From Auanema rhodensis (lineage: Eukaryota > Nematoda > Chromadorea > Rhabditida > Rhabditidae), in contig OZ059895.1 of the NCBI GenBank assembly GCA_964057225.1, forward strand, positions 8,618,001 through 8,682,000: a stretch of DNA of 64,000 nt, written 5' to 3'. The position numbers and the translations under genes were made by a program. This document shows, piece after piece, positions 49,640 to 61,349 of the stretch (position 1 is the stretch's first letter; every line of letters starts with the position of its first letter). The notes beneath the pieces are model-generated. The model ran no database searches and was not told where the DNA came from. It saw only the letters and a program-made list of their open reading frames with translations.

Positions 49640-52600
49640 ATGGAAGTGGATGAATTCCTGCAATCTCAAGATGTACTGCAAAATGACGAATATTCAGATG
49701 AAAATAGTGAACCTGTCATTTTGATAGAACCTTGGATCCTTAATTGGACTTGTAAAGAAGGTTTTTTTTTCACTCGGAAGTTTTTTGAAGTTTTTATTTT
49801 AGTCACGCCGTGTGAGGAGTATTGGCCTATTCAATCAAATAAAGTTCTGACACCGCTGGAGCAAGTTTCAAATTTTTTCACTATAGGTGACATCACCATA
49901 CCGGTATCGGAGGTAATTCATTGTAAAGTTTTCTTTTTAATTGTTGGAAACCAGATTTCAACGAAACGTGGCATTATATTCCTTTTTGGAAAAGCGATAG
50001 AAGAATTGAATGTAATACAGAATTTGGCAACTCCGGATATAACAAACTATCTGAAAGGTTTTTCATAAAATTAATCCCCCCAATAATGTTTTGTTTACAG
50101 TATTGAGTTGCTTGGAGTTTGTTGGGTATTGTGATTCAATTCCCTGCGAATGCATACAACTACTAGTTGAAAAGCTTCCTCGTCTTTTGAAGAAAATAGA
50201 AGTTAATCCTATTACAGGGCCATATTTCAAAAATGTATAACCACTTTATATGTTTATATTCCCTTAACATCACTTTAGAATCTAAACTATCATATTGCTA
50301 TATATAGCTGGAAAACATGCATAGCCGTTTATGCCAGATGTTAGTTTTTCAAGTTCAACGTTAAATAAAACTTAATTTGCAGTAAAAGATTTAAAAGGAA
50401 CTTCACAAAACGAAGAAATCGCTCTGAAGTTAAAACAATTACTTATAACCATATCCGATGTTTTGGTCAAAATACATGCTAAATATGTAAGTTTCCTGAA
50501 TTTCTGATGAATATTCCTAATATATAATGTTAAATTTCTAAATATTACAGAATCAACGGATCCCCTGTGAATGCAGTAAAATGTTACTAATCATATTATT
50601 CAAAGATAGACTTACTTCATTCTCGGAGGCATTTTTATCTCGTTTTGATCAGCTGAGAAAAGGATGTACAGATAATATTATAGAAAGTATGTAAATTTTA
50701 CTTACATTTTGCTTTATATAATTTCTTTCAGATAATCTACTTCCAAATGTGAAAATATCTGCTTTTTATTATTTTTCATATTATGCAAATTGTTTTGAAA
50801 ACTTAATTCAAATTAAAGCAATAGGTTTTAAGTATTTTTGAAAATTATAATATTATTTTCTACAGATCCTGAAGGGGAGTTAAGTGGTCAGCTTACCTTG
50901 AGAACGTTTCAAATGGCTAACTGTATATCCAAAGAAAAACTTGTTTCTGTTTGTGAAGTACAAACCAATCTTTTAACAAATTGCCAGCCATGTGGTTTAG
51001 ACAAGTGCAAGTAAAAAGTGATGGTGTGATTCGTATTTTTGAAATTCAATTTCAGAACTTTTGCAAAGAATTTTTGGAATCTGATTATTAATTTTCTTAC
51101 CAGTTCGCCTATTCCTTATCTGGTACTATTATCATTATCGTATATCTAACATTAATTTAATATAGGAACTCCTAAGGAAAAAACCAACTTCTTCTTGGTC
51201 TCATGAAATTTTAGAATTATTCCCAAATTCCGACACTAAAGATGTTTTCGTCATCAGTTTAATTGCCAAACTATTTTCAGGTAGCTATTTTGTATATTTT
51301 TTTTTCTATTTTCTTTATTTAGTTAAGTCTATTTGGAACGTCAGTAAAAATTTAGTTGATAATAGCTTGATTAACATCAAGAATACGATTTCTGATGACC
51401 AGTTAGGAACTTTAATGTCTCTCTACCTTTCAGTTTTCGCATATTGTTCAGGTTACTAATGCTAATAAGTAGATTTGAAATCCTAAGCTTTAGATCCTGA
51501 AACGTTTGGAAGACGCTTTTGCGATTGGCTCGGTGATTCATGTAGTGGTTCAACACTGTCTACCTATGAAACCTATTTTGTCGTTCTTGATGTAATGTGT
51601 CGCATTGCAGAAAAAAGGAATGTTTCAATCAATATTGAGAAGACATTGTATACACGTATGATGCTGATACTTACTGAAAATCAAACATCGTAACTGTTTC
51701 AGTTTTTAATAATACACCTTTACCTTCCGGTGGCTCTTTATTTAATATGAGACTATCTTTACATTCAAACGAAGGTGCTATTCAATATGTGGATTTAGAT
51801 AGAGCAGGTAGTTAATGTCATATTTTATATTTTATTTTATTTTTTTAAGCAAGGGATCTTAACCAGACTGATTTCACTCGCTTTATTTCTATTTTAAATC
51901 GAAAACTCATATCGTCAGTTAATCGTAATTCCGTTATCAAACGATGCTCAGAATTAGTCATTGCTTCAAAAAATGAACAATGTAATCATGATATACTCTT
52001 ATTTTTCACTACATGGGTAACAATGAACTAAGCATTAGTGCATAATTTTTATTATAATTTAGTTACGTAAAGAACTTGAAAAAAATTCTCAAGCTGCTCA
52101 TATTCAATTATCTAAGCTTATTGAAGCTATATTATCGCCGAGGTATGTCGTATATGGTTAAGGAAGTTCAGTTTAAATGTTGTAGCTTACCATCTGCCCA
52201 GTTCGTGTTCCATGTAACGAATTCAATACTGACTCCTCCTAAAGTACTTAGGTTCTATGATTCGTTGATTCCTTGTTGGATTGCAGCTGTTTATAATTTT
52301 GATGCTACTGATGGTAAAAGTTGAAATTATAATGTGAAATGTTATTTTTTAATTACTTAGAAATCATTAAATTAACGGAGAGTATCTGGAGTTATCTTTT
52401 GAACGATTTTAAAACTGTAGGATATAATTTAGATCCTTTTGATGGAGTTACCAATGTGTTCACTCACTTGGAAGTGTTAATTTTAGTGAGTTAACTTAAC
52501 GTATGTGTATAACTAACAACTTTTGTTAAGGCTCTTGGGAAAGTGGCTGAAACGAAACCTGAGTGGGTAAGAGATAAGGTCATAGAGTGGGTGCCCACAT

Positions 52601-53173
52601 CGTTAGCTAATCAGTTAGTGTTGATATTGAATCAAAATGCTAACTCAGACAAGGTTCCTTGTTGAAAATCTTTTAAAATGTTCTCATTATTTTTATAGGT
52701 CGAACACGTTCTCAACCTCTGCTGTAAAATGTTTTGCCATATTACAACTCCGTTATTTCAAGCTGCCAAACCTCAACAGGGTGGTTTCAGTGGGAGACCA
52801 TTTGTTATACTTTTGTCCAATTTATTGAAAAAGGTATGCAACATGAAAATGCGGACTAATAGCTGTTTTTAGTTTTTATCTTCTTCGCCTACCTCTGATC
52901 TGATGAAAAAGTATATCGTTAATATGGTTAGTAGCCTCAATCGATTGCCTTTCAACATATATGTGAATGCACGAATTAAAGATATAATAGTTTTTCTGAG
53001 AGAGACAGATCTTTGCGAAAAAATTGTTCAGGAAGTAAAAGAAAATGCTGAAACTGTAAGTTATTTTTTGTTTTATTTAACGTTTTCATTATTTGCTTTT
53101 TCAGGGGTATTATAAACAACTTCAAAAATATAATGACCACGAACTTAAACGGATTATATCAAAATATAGCTAA
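49640..53173 (+). CDS. Unrecognised large helical protein, 864 aa in 22 exons
   Basis: I cannot name this protein. Exons: 49640-49760, 49803-49912, 49955-50057, 50101-50234, 50279-50339, 50383-50486, 50551-50686, 50732-50824, 50866-51010, 51056-51122, 51166-51280, 51323-51451, 51494-51655, 51703-51807, 51850-52016, 52063-52142, 52186-52313, 52361-52485, 52531-52653, 52699-52833, 52873-53055, 53105-53173; 2595 nt, every junction in phase, so the gene is real. The product is Leu/Ile/Phe-rich and looks alpha-helical, like a HEAT-type or other scaffold protein. There is no signal peptide, clear membrane segment or enzyme motif. IPCEC occurs twice (about 125-129 and 215-219). The C-terminal part (SGRPFVILLSNLLKK, LPFNIYVNARIKD) may be the conserved end of a family. 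Large DNA-repair or chromatin scaffolds are possible, but none matched from memory. Confidence 0.85.
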
Positions 53174-53293
53174 TTCTACATCAACTTTTTTATTTTATAA
53201 ATATTTTTTTAATTCATATATGCTTATGGGACGATTTTGAATGTTTCTTATCTTAACAATATCTTTATTGATATGCCTGAAGATTAGTTCACC

Positions 53294-53304
53294 TTTTCTT
53301 TCAG
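53294..53304 (+). promoter_or_regulatory. Trans-splice acceptor directly before the glutaredoxin start
   Basis: CTTTTCTTTCAG is followed by a single A and then the ATG. A consensus acceptor this close to the start, 131 bp after the upstream stop, is what a downstream gene in a nematode operon looks like. Confidence 0.6.
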
Positions 53305-53305
53305 A

Positions 53306-53724
53306 ATGTCTGGGGCTAAAGCATTTGTTGATGGTTTGATTCAATCCCATAAAGTGGTTGTGTTTAGTAAGTCGCATTGCCCATATTGCTACAAGGTATG
53401 TCGTCTAATATCGTTTTACATCATACAAAATTTTCTAAATTTTTGAGGCCCGTGATGCTTTGAAAACTATGCCTCTTCTCCCAGGAGCTCTGGAATGGGT
53501 AGAGATCGATAATCGTACTGACATGAATGAGATTCAAGATCATCTTCAGGTATTTCAAGTTCTACTATTTTCATACTTTTGATTATTGATAGGTCTTGAC
53601 TGGAGCTCGTTCTGTTCCAAGAGTTTTCATTAATAAGAAATTCTTCGGAGGAGGGGATGATACAGCTGCTGGAGTTAAGAACGGCAAATTGGAGAAAGCT
53701 CTTAAGGAGGCTGGAGCTGTCTAA
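53306..53724 (+). CDS. Dithiol glutaredoxin, 107 aa in three exons
   Basis: Small cytosolic thiol-disulphide oxidoreductase that uses glutathione. Exons: 53306-53395, 53448-53549, 53593-53724; 324 nt, in phase. Seen: VVVFSKSHCPYC with the CPYC active site (Cys25 and Cys28), the TGARSVPRVFIN block with the cis-Pro that binds glutathione, and FFGGGDDTAAGVKNG, the GG-D glutathione-binding turn. No targeting peptide. The sequence resembles nematode glrx-10. The gene follows the 864-residue gene on the same strand after 132 bp, so both may be transcribed as one operon; the stop is 211 bp from the stop of the convergent MAGUK gene. Confidence 0.96.
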
Positions 53725-53935
53725 GTATTTCGATTATGGCTTTAGATTCCAAATTGTGATACTTTCATAAATTTTTTATTTTTATATCTATTGATATCAT
53801 TATGAGATCAGTGAGAAATATTATTAACAAGATATATCTATTTCAAAACAAAAAAAATTTGAAGAAGTTTGAATAAGTTGGATATGACTAGATATTATTG
53901 TTGAGGATATAAATTAAAGTTGCAAAGACGACGAC

Positions 53936-56561
53936 TTAACACATCCAACTATCAGGAACCCACTGAGTATCATACCTCAGGCATTTTAGAGCATCCGTTA
54001 ACCTGAAGAAAAGTTATATTATATCGAAATACGATTTTAAATTCTGAATATGAGAGATGGATATTTTAATTAGAATAATAATGAGCTTGTTCCTTTATAT
54101 CTGACAATACCCATATGGCTAATTAGATACTAGCAAGACCAGCTGCTATTATGCTTTCACTTTAATAGTCCAAATTAATTTAAATTGCATGAAGAACAAA
54201 CTCTGGGAGATTTTTAAGCTTCTAAAATTTTTATCTTACCTTTTGAATGTGACATCCATATTCCGATTGATCAGTGTTAAATGAATTTGACTCGCATTAC
54301 TTCCACTGCTAATTTCATCGCTTCTTGCACAAACCTAAACCATCCAGCATGTAATACGATTTAAATATGTAATAATCACTTGGCTAAGAACATCGACTGG
54401 TCGGCGTACATGTCGTAGCTGCTCAAGTTGTATGAATTCTTCCAACGGTGGAGGTACGATATGAACCACAAAAGGCATAAACTCTCCATTGTATAGATAA
54501 GCTAATGCTTGTGGAGCACAATCAACAACACACATTTGACCTCCGCGAACAATTGACCTAACTGAATCAGCTGATGTTCCTGAAGAGCATGCTCTGAATT
54601 TCAGATGAAGTAAGGAAACTCAACATACCATATATTTGATTATCGAGTTCTCCCCATTCAATCATCTGTCCATCTCGAATTTTCTGTAGGATCTCCTCTT
54701 TCCTATGAAAATTGTACTCGCGACCTTCCTGCTCTCCTACTCTTGGCGCTCGCGAGGTCACTGTAGAATGAATAGAAATTATTCTGGCCTTTACTTACTT
54801 ATTCAATTTCTAAATATTACTATATAACTATAACATACATGGAACCACTGTAGCAAATATATCCGGAGCCGATCGTAACAACATGGATTTTAATGTACGT
54901 CTTCCTACACCTACAGCTCCTAATAATACCAAAACTCGACGTCCGAAAGGGCACAGCATAGAAACTTTTTCTTTTTGCAAACTAGCTGGTATATATCCCA
55001 CTTTAGATAAATCATTGACTTTTCTAGCCTGAAAAATGGTGGTTAGTATCTTCAGTTTGAAATTAAATTTGTGGTGTAGCTAGTTCGATAATAAGACTAG
55101 CCATATGCTTGTCGGATTACATATCCGATATAGACATGAGATGCCGCTTTTTCAAGCTTCATTTAACGAATCTGATCTTGAATTTAATTCATCAGAGAAG
55201 CAAAGAATAACGTAATACAAATTTAGAAAACAATAAAAGTAGTTACCTGAGTAAATTGATTATCCTCACTCATAACTTGGATTACATCTCCATATTTCAA
55301 CTCTATTGGTAACCATTTGCATCCATTTTCATCTGTTGAAGAGGAATAATCTGATAAAACTCGGTAGAAAACCTATTCAAAAACAAATTAGAATAAAAAT
55401 TAAAAAAACGCTTAAAACTAACAGGAGGGGCGTTATGAATTAGTGCGGGCACCAAAGTAAGGACCAGATTGCCTGATAAACCTTTAATCTGACTCTAAAC
55501 AACACAAATTAAGCTTTAGCAATATATGTTTACAAACCTTTTTTGTTACAGGTGCTCCATTAATTTCGGTAATTGTATCTCCTGGGTGAATATCTGGCCG
55601 TGCGGCAGAATTGACTTTGGTGACAACAAGCTGGCCAGATATTAACTGAGCTTCAATCTGAAAGCACAAACAATAGATTTTCGATTTTTCTATTTGCATG
55701 AGCTTGAATAATTGAAGTAAATGGAGACATTTCTTTTGAATTTCTGAACAAAAGACAAAGGAATAGTCTAAATTCAATTTAAAAGAATTAAAAACAAATA
55801 GAAACTAATTGTTATTAAATACTCTTCAAGAATAAATGATAAAGGGCAATTGAATTTATACTTTCAAGAATCCACTTTTCGTTAAAACTCTGATGAAAAG
55901 ACTTCTGACTCAAATCAACTTCTTATGTTTTCATACATGATTTTTCAAAACAGAAAATACGAACTTACTTGATTTAACTGACGCGCATCGATCTTAACAG
56001 CTCTGGATTGATAAGCAGGAGACAGAAGTTTTCCATTAGTTGGCTTCTGAATTTAAAAAAATACTAATACTAGACTTAATGTATTTTACTAACAGTATCT
56101 CTATCAGCATCCTCTAACGACAAACTATGAAAGGTCTTGGTGGTTAGTACTCGTTCAGTAACTATGGTCCGTTTCTTGAGGCCTGTTACAGGATCAGTAG
56201 TAATATTATCTTCAATCGAAACCTAAAAATGGTTAAATGTTTCAACATCAACGAATCTAATGAAATACAATCTTCTCATTCTCATCCTCATTGCCTCTGA
56301 CATGCAGTTCACAGCTATTTTTGCTGATTGAAGAGCTGCTTCCTGGAAAAATGAATTGCCTCTTTCATATAGCGTAAAAATCAATTATTTTAGCAAATAT
56401 GTGTGCCATAATATTTGGTTATTGGGCGAAAGAAGCAAAAATTAGAAACACAAACCACGTTTTCGTTCTAGTTCCTCGATTTTTTCCAATAACGCATGAA
56501 GACATTTTGCCAGGTTTTCTGCATTTCCTCTTAACTGTTCGATTTCCGACTGCTCTTCCAT
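53936..56561 (-). CDS. p55-type MAGUK scaffold (MPP family: PDZ-SH3-GK), 461 aa in twelve exons
   Basis: Membrane-associated scaffold that organises cell-polarity or junction complexes by family. Exons (minus): 56561-56459, 56342-56269, 56222-56094, 56046-55969, 55657-55538, 55494-55423, 55372-55247, 55028-54839, 54760-54629, 54579-54380, 54334-54240, 54002-53936; 1386 nt, in phase. A short coiled-coil-like N-terminus (EEQSEIEQLRGNAENLAK) replaces the L27 domains usual in MPPs. Then PDZ (about 155-208; DIHPGDTITEING), SH3 (about 215-285; FYRVLSDYSS, GDVIQVMSEDN) and guanylate-kinase-like domain (about 290-461; LGAVGVGRRTL as a degenerate P-loop, TSRAPRVGEQEGREYNF, DCAPQAL, ending DTQWVPDSWMC). 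The P-loop change means no kinase activity is expected. Closest to MPP2/MPP6 from memory; assignment within the family is not certain. Confidence 0.9.
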
Positions 56562-57032
56562 TGTCTATCGCCACAGACAAAAGGAGTAGTTTTAAGAGGA
56601 TGTAGGTTGACACATTCAATGATTAACAACTTTAAAATGTGTTTTAATAAATTTTATAAGGTAACAAAAATAAAATCAAAAAATATGATTATGAGCATGA
56701 AATGTAATACAAATAACGATGAAATATTAACAATAACATTTTGAATGACAATATGGAAAATCAACATAGAAAAAGAACACGAGGCGAGTAACAAAATAGA
56801 AAAACACAAAAAGCTGAAAATCAAGAAGAGAAACTAAAAATTCTCGAATCTCGCAACAATTTCTTGCATTTCTAAGCTTGTTTGGAAATGACCATAGAAC
56901 TATGAAGATGCGTGAAAAGCAACGGAAGTCGTCACATAAAGAAGACGACATGCAAAGAGACTTTCGGGGACATAGTCAGAACGAATAGAGTCGTCCAGCC
57001 AACAAGCAAGCCCACCAACCGAATAGCCAACC
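56562..57032 (-). other. Spacer between the methyltransferase and MAGUK genes
   Basis: 471 bp between same-strand genes, probably MAGUK promoter or leader plus the methyltransferase 3' end. No motif that I would name. Confidence 0.45.
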
Positions 57033-58118
57033 CTAGTCTCCGCCCCCCTTAGGAATTGCCCTGCTCCAACCAGGCACTATGGCACGAAATCGATCGGAAG
57101 ACGAAAGAGTTTCTTCCGCAGTATCTGTCGCTCGACATATATAGACATAATAATGAAAAGATTCTCCGAATTCTGCCATATCGATATGCCACAGGTAACC
57201 CCTCGACAAAGCAGGTACGCGAAAATGAGGCTGTGTGAACGAGATAGAAACAAATATCCCTATAATTATATATTAAGAAGGATGTTTGTATAGCTGTAAG
57301 CGCCAGCCAAGCTGATAATTATATTTTGAAACTAACCATTTGGTGCTAGAACTCGTCGTATTGATTGGAATACATTATCGATAGTGATCAAAGCTTCATC
57401 AGTAGGATTCCACGGGCTCTAAAACAGTTTTCGACAGGGTTTAAATTACACGCAGAGTTATACCTTTTCTCCAACAAGTAGAGCCTCAATAGTCGCTTTC
57501 TCTAATACGACATCAAAACTGTTACTTTCTATATTTGCTAATGTTCGTATATCATCACAGATCCATGCCATTTCTGGATATTTCCCCTTTCCTTTTTCCA
57601 CAATGACCGGAAATAAAACATTTTCAATAGCCTCAAATTTTCTACTCACTTCAGAATAATCTAAGTTTGTAATATTGCGGAAACCGAGTTCGTATAACCT
57701 CATAGACATTTGACTGTTTCCACATCCTATATGCAAAATCCTGAAAACAAGTTTGAAAGCTACACATAGTACCAGTAGCGACTAGGTGCTGTAGTTCTAA
57801 AGGTATGAAATGCTTTCTCTTTTCAACAGATTAGACGCAGTAAACCCGAATTTTCATCGCTTATGTAACCAAGACGAATTTCAAACAGAGAATTCTCGTT
57901 AGACAAGACATGACGGAATTGTCTGACGTCCCCGCTTGGAAAAACACAAGATGAACATTCTTGTATTTGAAAGAAAAAGTGAACCTAGACTCTGGCTTCA
58001 GTAAGGGAAGAACAATATGTTGGAATGCTTGAAAATCTTTGAGCCATTCAAAAGAATCTTCTGTGGTAAAACGATCATTCCAATACTCTTTAACAGCATA
58101 TTGCAAATTTGACTCCAT
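57033..58118 (-). CDS. EEF1AKMT4-like class I methyltransferase, 239 aa in four exons
   Basis: SAM-dependent methyltransferase; the human relative EEF1AKMT4 methylates a lysine of elongation factor eEF1A. Exons (minus): 58118-57985, 57740-57464, 57418-57337, 57259-57033; 720 nt, in phase. Seen: N-terminal EYWNDRF and FEWLKDFQAF, motif I RILHIGCGNSQMS, the acidic post-I strand ITNLDYSEVS, DDIRTL, motif IV FDVVLEKATIEALL (LEKGTLDALL in human), SPWNP, RRVLAPNG, then IFVSISFTQPHFR and FHYYVYIC. The last exon is much richer in G and C than the rest and ends shortly after a GGG-rich stretch. Human EEF1AKMT4 is 255 aa. The substrate is inferred from family only. Confidence 0.9.
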
Positions 58119-58489
58119 CCCTTTAAATACAATCAGATCTACTTGCAGTTTTTTGAAATAGTAACGGATAAAGCCTATGCGGAATAATTTAAATTAAACA
58201 GAACTCGCAATTGAAATGGGTACTCTGTACACCGTTTATCCAGATGAACAACAGACAACAATTTTTTGAGATAAGGGAAAGGAATAGTACCAAACAAATA
58301 ATGGAAAAAGGATGAGAATAACTTAATAAGATAAGTAATGCTCTCAAAACCTAAGGAAAAGCAACTCTACTTTTGTAAAAGATTATATTTAAGTGGAAAA
58401 GTATAGATGCACAATAGGTACTTTTTGCTTAGCTAATAAGTACAATAATCCACACAATACACAACGAAGTTTCAAAAGCAGATAAAAAT
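58119..58489 (-). other. Spacer between PABPN1 and the methyltransferase gene
   Basis: 371 bp between same-strand genes; short enough for an operon, but no clear acceptor sits close before the methyltransferase start. Confidence 0.45.
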
Positions 58490-59379
58490 CTACATGAAAG
58501 GAGGAAATCCTGGACGACGTCTGAAACAAATTAAGAAGCTATGAGAAAATAATAAATATAATGTGTACCTTCCTCTTCCTCTAGGGCGGAATCCTTGATA
58601 AACATAACGCACTACAACTCTACCGCGCATGCCACGACCACGAGGAGGACGATTAGTCGTGGATATTCCTGGCTTATTAGTGCGCTTCAAATTAACCTAA
58701 AGAATACCAAATGAAGACAAAACAGAAGCGTTGCTAGGAAACCTTAATCTGTCTCCCTTTTAATAAACTGTCTGTCATAGTTAAAGCGTTCTGAGCTCCA
58801 TCACGATCGGCGAACTCAATATATGCAAATCTGGAAATATAATAATCAAGTATTATAGATAAATTCAATTTAATTACCCTTTTGGGTGACCAGTAAATTT
58901 ATCAAGCAGAATAGTTACTCTGTTGACTGAACCACATCCATGAAAATGACTTTCTAATTCTTCTGCAGTGACACCATATTCAACCTTAATAAAGTTAATA
59001 AAGCAAGCATAAAAGAAATAAACCTACGTTTCCTACGTAAATAGATCTAGCGTCCGCTTCAGCTTTTTCCTCGGCGGATAAAACGTTTACCTGGCTATTA
59101 GTAAGCTGATTAGAGCCTGTTTTATGACTCTAAAAAAACATTGTAATAAATAAGAAATAGTAAATTCTAACTTCAAAATCACTCTGGATTTGTTTGATCT
59201 TTTCTCGTTCTTCTTCGAACTCCGCAAGCTGAGCTTCCAAACCAGATATGTCCTAAGAATAAGATAAGAATATGAATAATATAAAAACAAACATGATCTT
59301 CTTCAGTCATTTCTGTTTCAGGACCACTGTTCAAAATATCATCCTCGTCGAGTCTAATTCCATCTTCAAGGTCCCCCAT
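58490..59379 (-). CDS. PABPN1: Nuclear poly(A)-binding protein PABPN1 (PABP2), 207 aa in seven exons
   Basis: Nuclear RNA-binding protein that stimulates poly(A) polymerase and sets tail length. Exons (minus): 59379-59293, 59252-59172, 59129-59028, 58984-58878, 58830-58743, 58696-58569, 58520-58490; 624 nt, in phase. An acidic N-terminus ([17 protein letters not shown]) is followed by a coiled coil (about 30-56; [19 protein letters not shown]), then one RRM (about 84-160) with RNP2 SIYVGN and RNP1 GFAYIEF, and an Arg/Gly-rich tail ([19 protein letters not shown]) ending FPPFM, the site for arginine methylation and nuclear import in relatives. An acceptor (CTTTTCAG) lies 13 nt before the ATG, fitting trans-splicing. 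No N-terminal alanine tract. Confidence 0.96.
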
Positions 59380-60050
59380 TATATTCTGATTTCTGAAAAG
59401 AGCAAGATATTAATTTAGTTATTAAAATGTATGCTAATTATTTCGTTAAAAAATGCAGAAAATACAACTATTCAATTTGAATACAAATACGTTTAAATTT
59501 GATTTAATCAGCCTTACAAATTTCATGGTTTTGGTAGGGTTGATAGTAATTTTCGAATGAAAGTTATGTGAATGTTTTGAATGAAACAATTGCATTGGCT
59601 TTAGAGCATGGAAACTTAAAATTTAACAAAATTTCATAATATGGGAATAAACATTACTGAGCATATTTAAAACAGTTTTTTTCAAGATTTTCGCTAAGAC
59701 ATACGAAAAGAATAAATTCGAATTAGTGTAGCTTAGCTAATATTGGGCACAGTCCATTTTCGTCAACCGCGCTAGCCGAAAAGAGAGCGTCGCGTGCGTC
59801 AATGTTAACTAGAGCTGGTTTGAATTTAGCTCCAATGCGAATGCTCAAAGAATATAATGGCTTTATATGGCTACCAATGCTAAGCCAATTTCTGAGTTCA
59901 ATATCGGAAACTTAGCAAAAGCTGGATTCTCTAAAGTTTCTCGCCTCTTTTATATCTGTTTTATTTTACATGCCGTGATTTGAATATGCTTAAAAGTTTG
60001 AAATATACATTTAAAAGTTAGTTCAAGTGAAGTATAATCCTCATTAAGTA
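59380..60050. promoter_or_regulatory. Bidirectional promoter region between PABPN1 and VPS72
   Basis: 671 bp between divergent starts. A CpG-rich patch (AACCGCGCTAGCCG, then GCGTCGCGTGCGTC) at about 59765-59800 stands out from AT-rich surroundings and is the likely shared core. Confidence 0.5.
59392..59400 (-). promoter_or_regulatory. Probable trans-splice acceptor of PABPN1
   Basis: On the minus strand CTTTTCAG ends 13 nt before the start codon with no exon visible upstream. Confidence 0.5.
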
Positions 60051-61156
60051 ATGAACAGCATGGAAACTGATGAGAAACGAAAGGCAGAGAATATAGAAGA
60101 TGCAGATGCTAACATGGAAGATTCGGCGAGCGAATCGGGTGACAGTGACTCATCCGAAGAGCCTGTGGTCTGTGCTTTTCAAGAATTTCAATGGAAACTT
60201 GAATAAATTTAGGTAGAATTAATGGTTAATAATAGGAGTCGGAGAGCCAATGCAGGTAATAAAATGTCTACACTGATAGCCTCTTCTCATCAAGAAGACG
60301 ACTTTTACAAAAGTGCATATGGTGGATTCAATGAGGTTGAACCTCTCTAACTTAAAAATTTTAAACTCTTCTTCAAGGAAGAAAATGATGATGTTTATAA
60401 TTCTCCTGCACATTCTGACGGAGATGAAGTAGATTCTGATTTTGATAAACCTGAAGAACAGGATGAACCAATTAGTGATCAAGAGAATGAAGACAAGAGA
60501 CCCAGAAGGAAGAAAGCGTTTCAGGTGAATTATACAACTTGTGGCTTTAACAACCTTATGAATATAGGAACCTAAAAGAGTAGATAATGATTTGCTGGCC
60601 AAAAATAAAAAATGGGTGATTGCTAGGATGGGTGGACCTACTGTACCTGCAAATACAGTAGATCCTAAAACTCAACAAGAACGTCTCAAAGAGGCAATGG
60701 AAACAGAACGGGTTAATGTGGAATCTCTTAAGAAGTAACTATACAACATAATCACACATAATCTTTAGTATTTCTTAAGATATGAACAGTTTGAATTAGA
60801 ACGGAAGAAAAAGAGAGAAAAATCTCAGTTTATGCGCAGTGTACCACATCCATGCATATCATTCAAAAGTGATGCCCACGGCACTAAAATAGTGGTTCCT
60901 GATATCAAGGTATTTCCTTTTAAACATGATTCGTGTTTCCATGTTTTACTTCAAGACTTTCAAACGAGAACAACCTAAATTTCAACACGTTTGCGCTGTC
61001 ACAGGTCGTCCAGCAAAATATCGAGATCCTGTTACCGGTCTTCCTTATTCGTCAACATACTCGTTTAAAGTAATACGGGATAAATACAATAAATATCTTA
61101 AAAATTTAAAAGAAAATCCTGAAGCTGAAAAATACTTATCTCAGTTTGAATTATGA
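60051..61156 (+). CDS. VPS72: VPS72/YL1 chromatin-remodelling subunit, 294 aa in six exons
   Basis: Subunit of SWR1/SRCAP and TIP60-type complexes that deposits histone H2A.Z. Exons: 60051-60167, 60213-60335, 60378-60524, 60568-60734, 60780-60909, 60956-61156; 885 nt, in phase. Seen: an acidic N-terminus, the YL1 H2A.Z-binding part NRSRRANAGNKMSTLI and DDFYKSAYGGFNEEENDD, then DEVDSDFD, a basic stretch RPRRKKAF, and the C-terminal YL1_C domain CAVTGRPAKYRDPVTGLPYS with FKVIRDKYNKYL. The middle is shorter than in human VPS72 (364 aa). Two ATGs (codons 1 and 4) could start it; I took the first. The coronin gene starts 193 bp downstream on the same strand, so an operon is possible. Confidence 0.94.
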
Positions 61157-61349
61157 TCTGAAAAATTATGTGCTCACTGTAGTAAATACAATGTATTAAT
61201 CCTCATTGTTTTTTTTGTCTAAGGGTTCTAGCCCTTGTCATTATCTTCCACATTGTATAAATTTAATTAATTCTAATTTAAGTTTTTTTTTAAGATTAAT
61301 GCTAATTAATTCTTATAGTTATGTGAATAACAGTATGGAATGATAGGAT

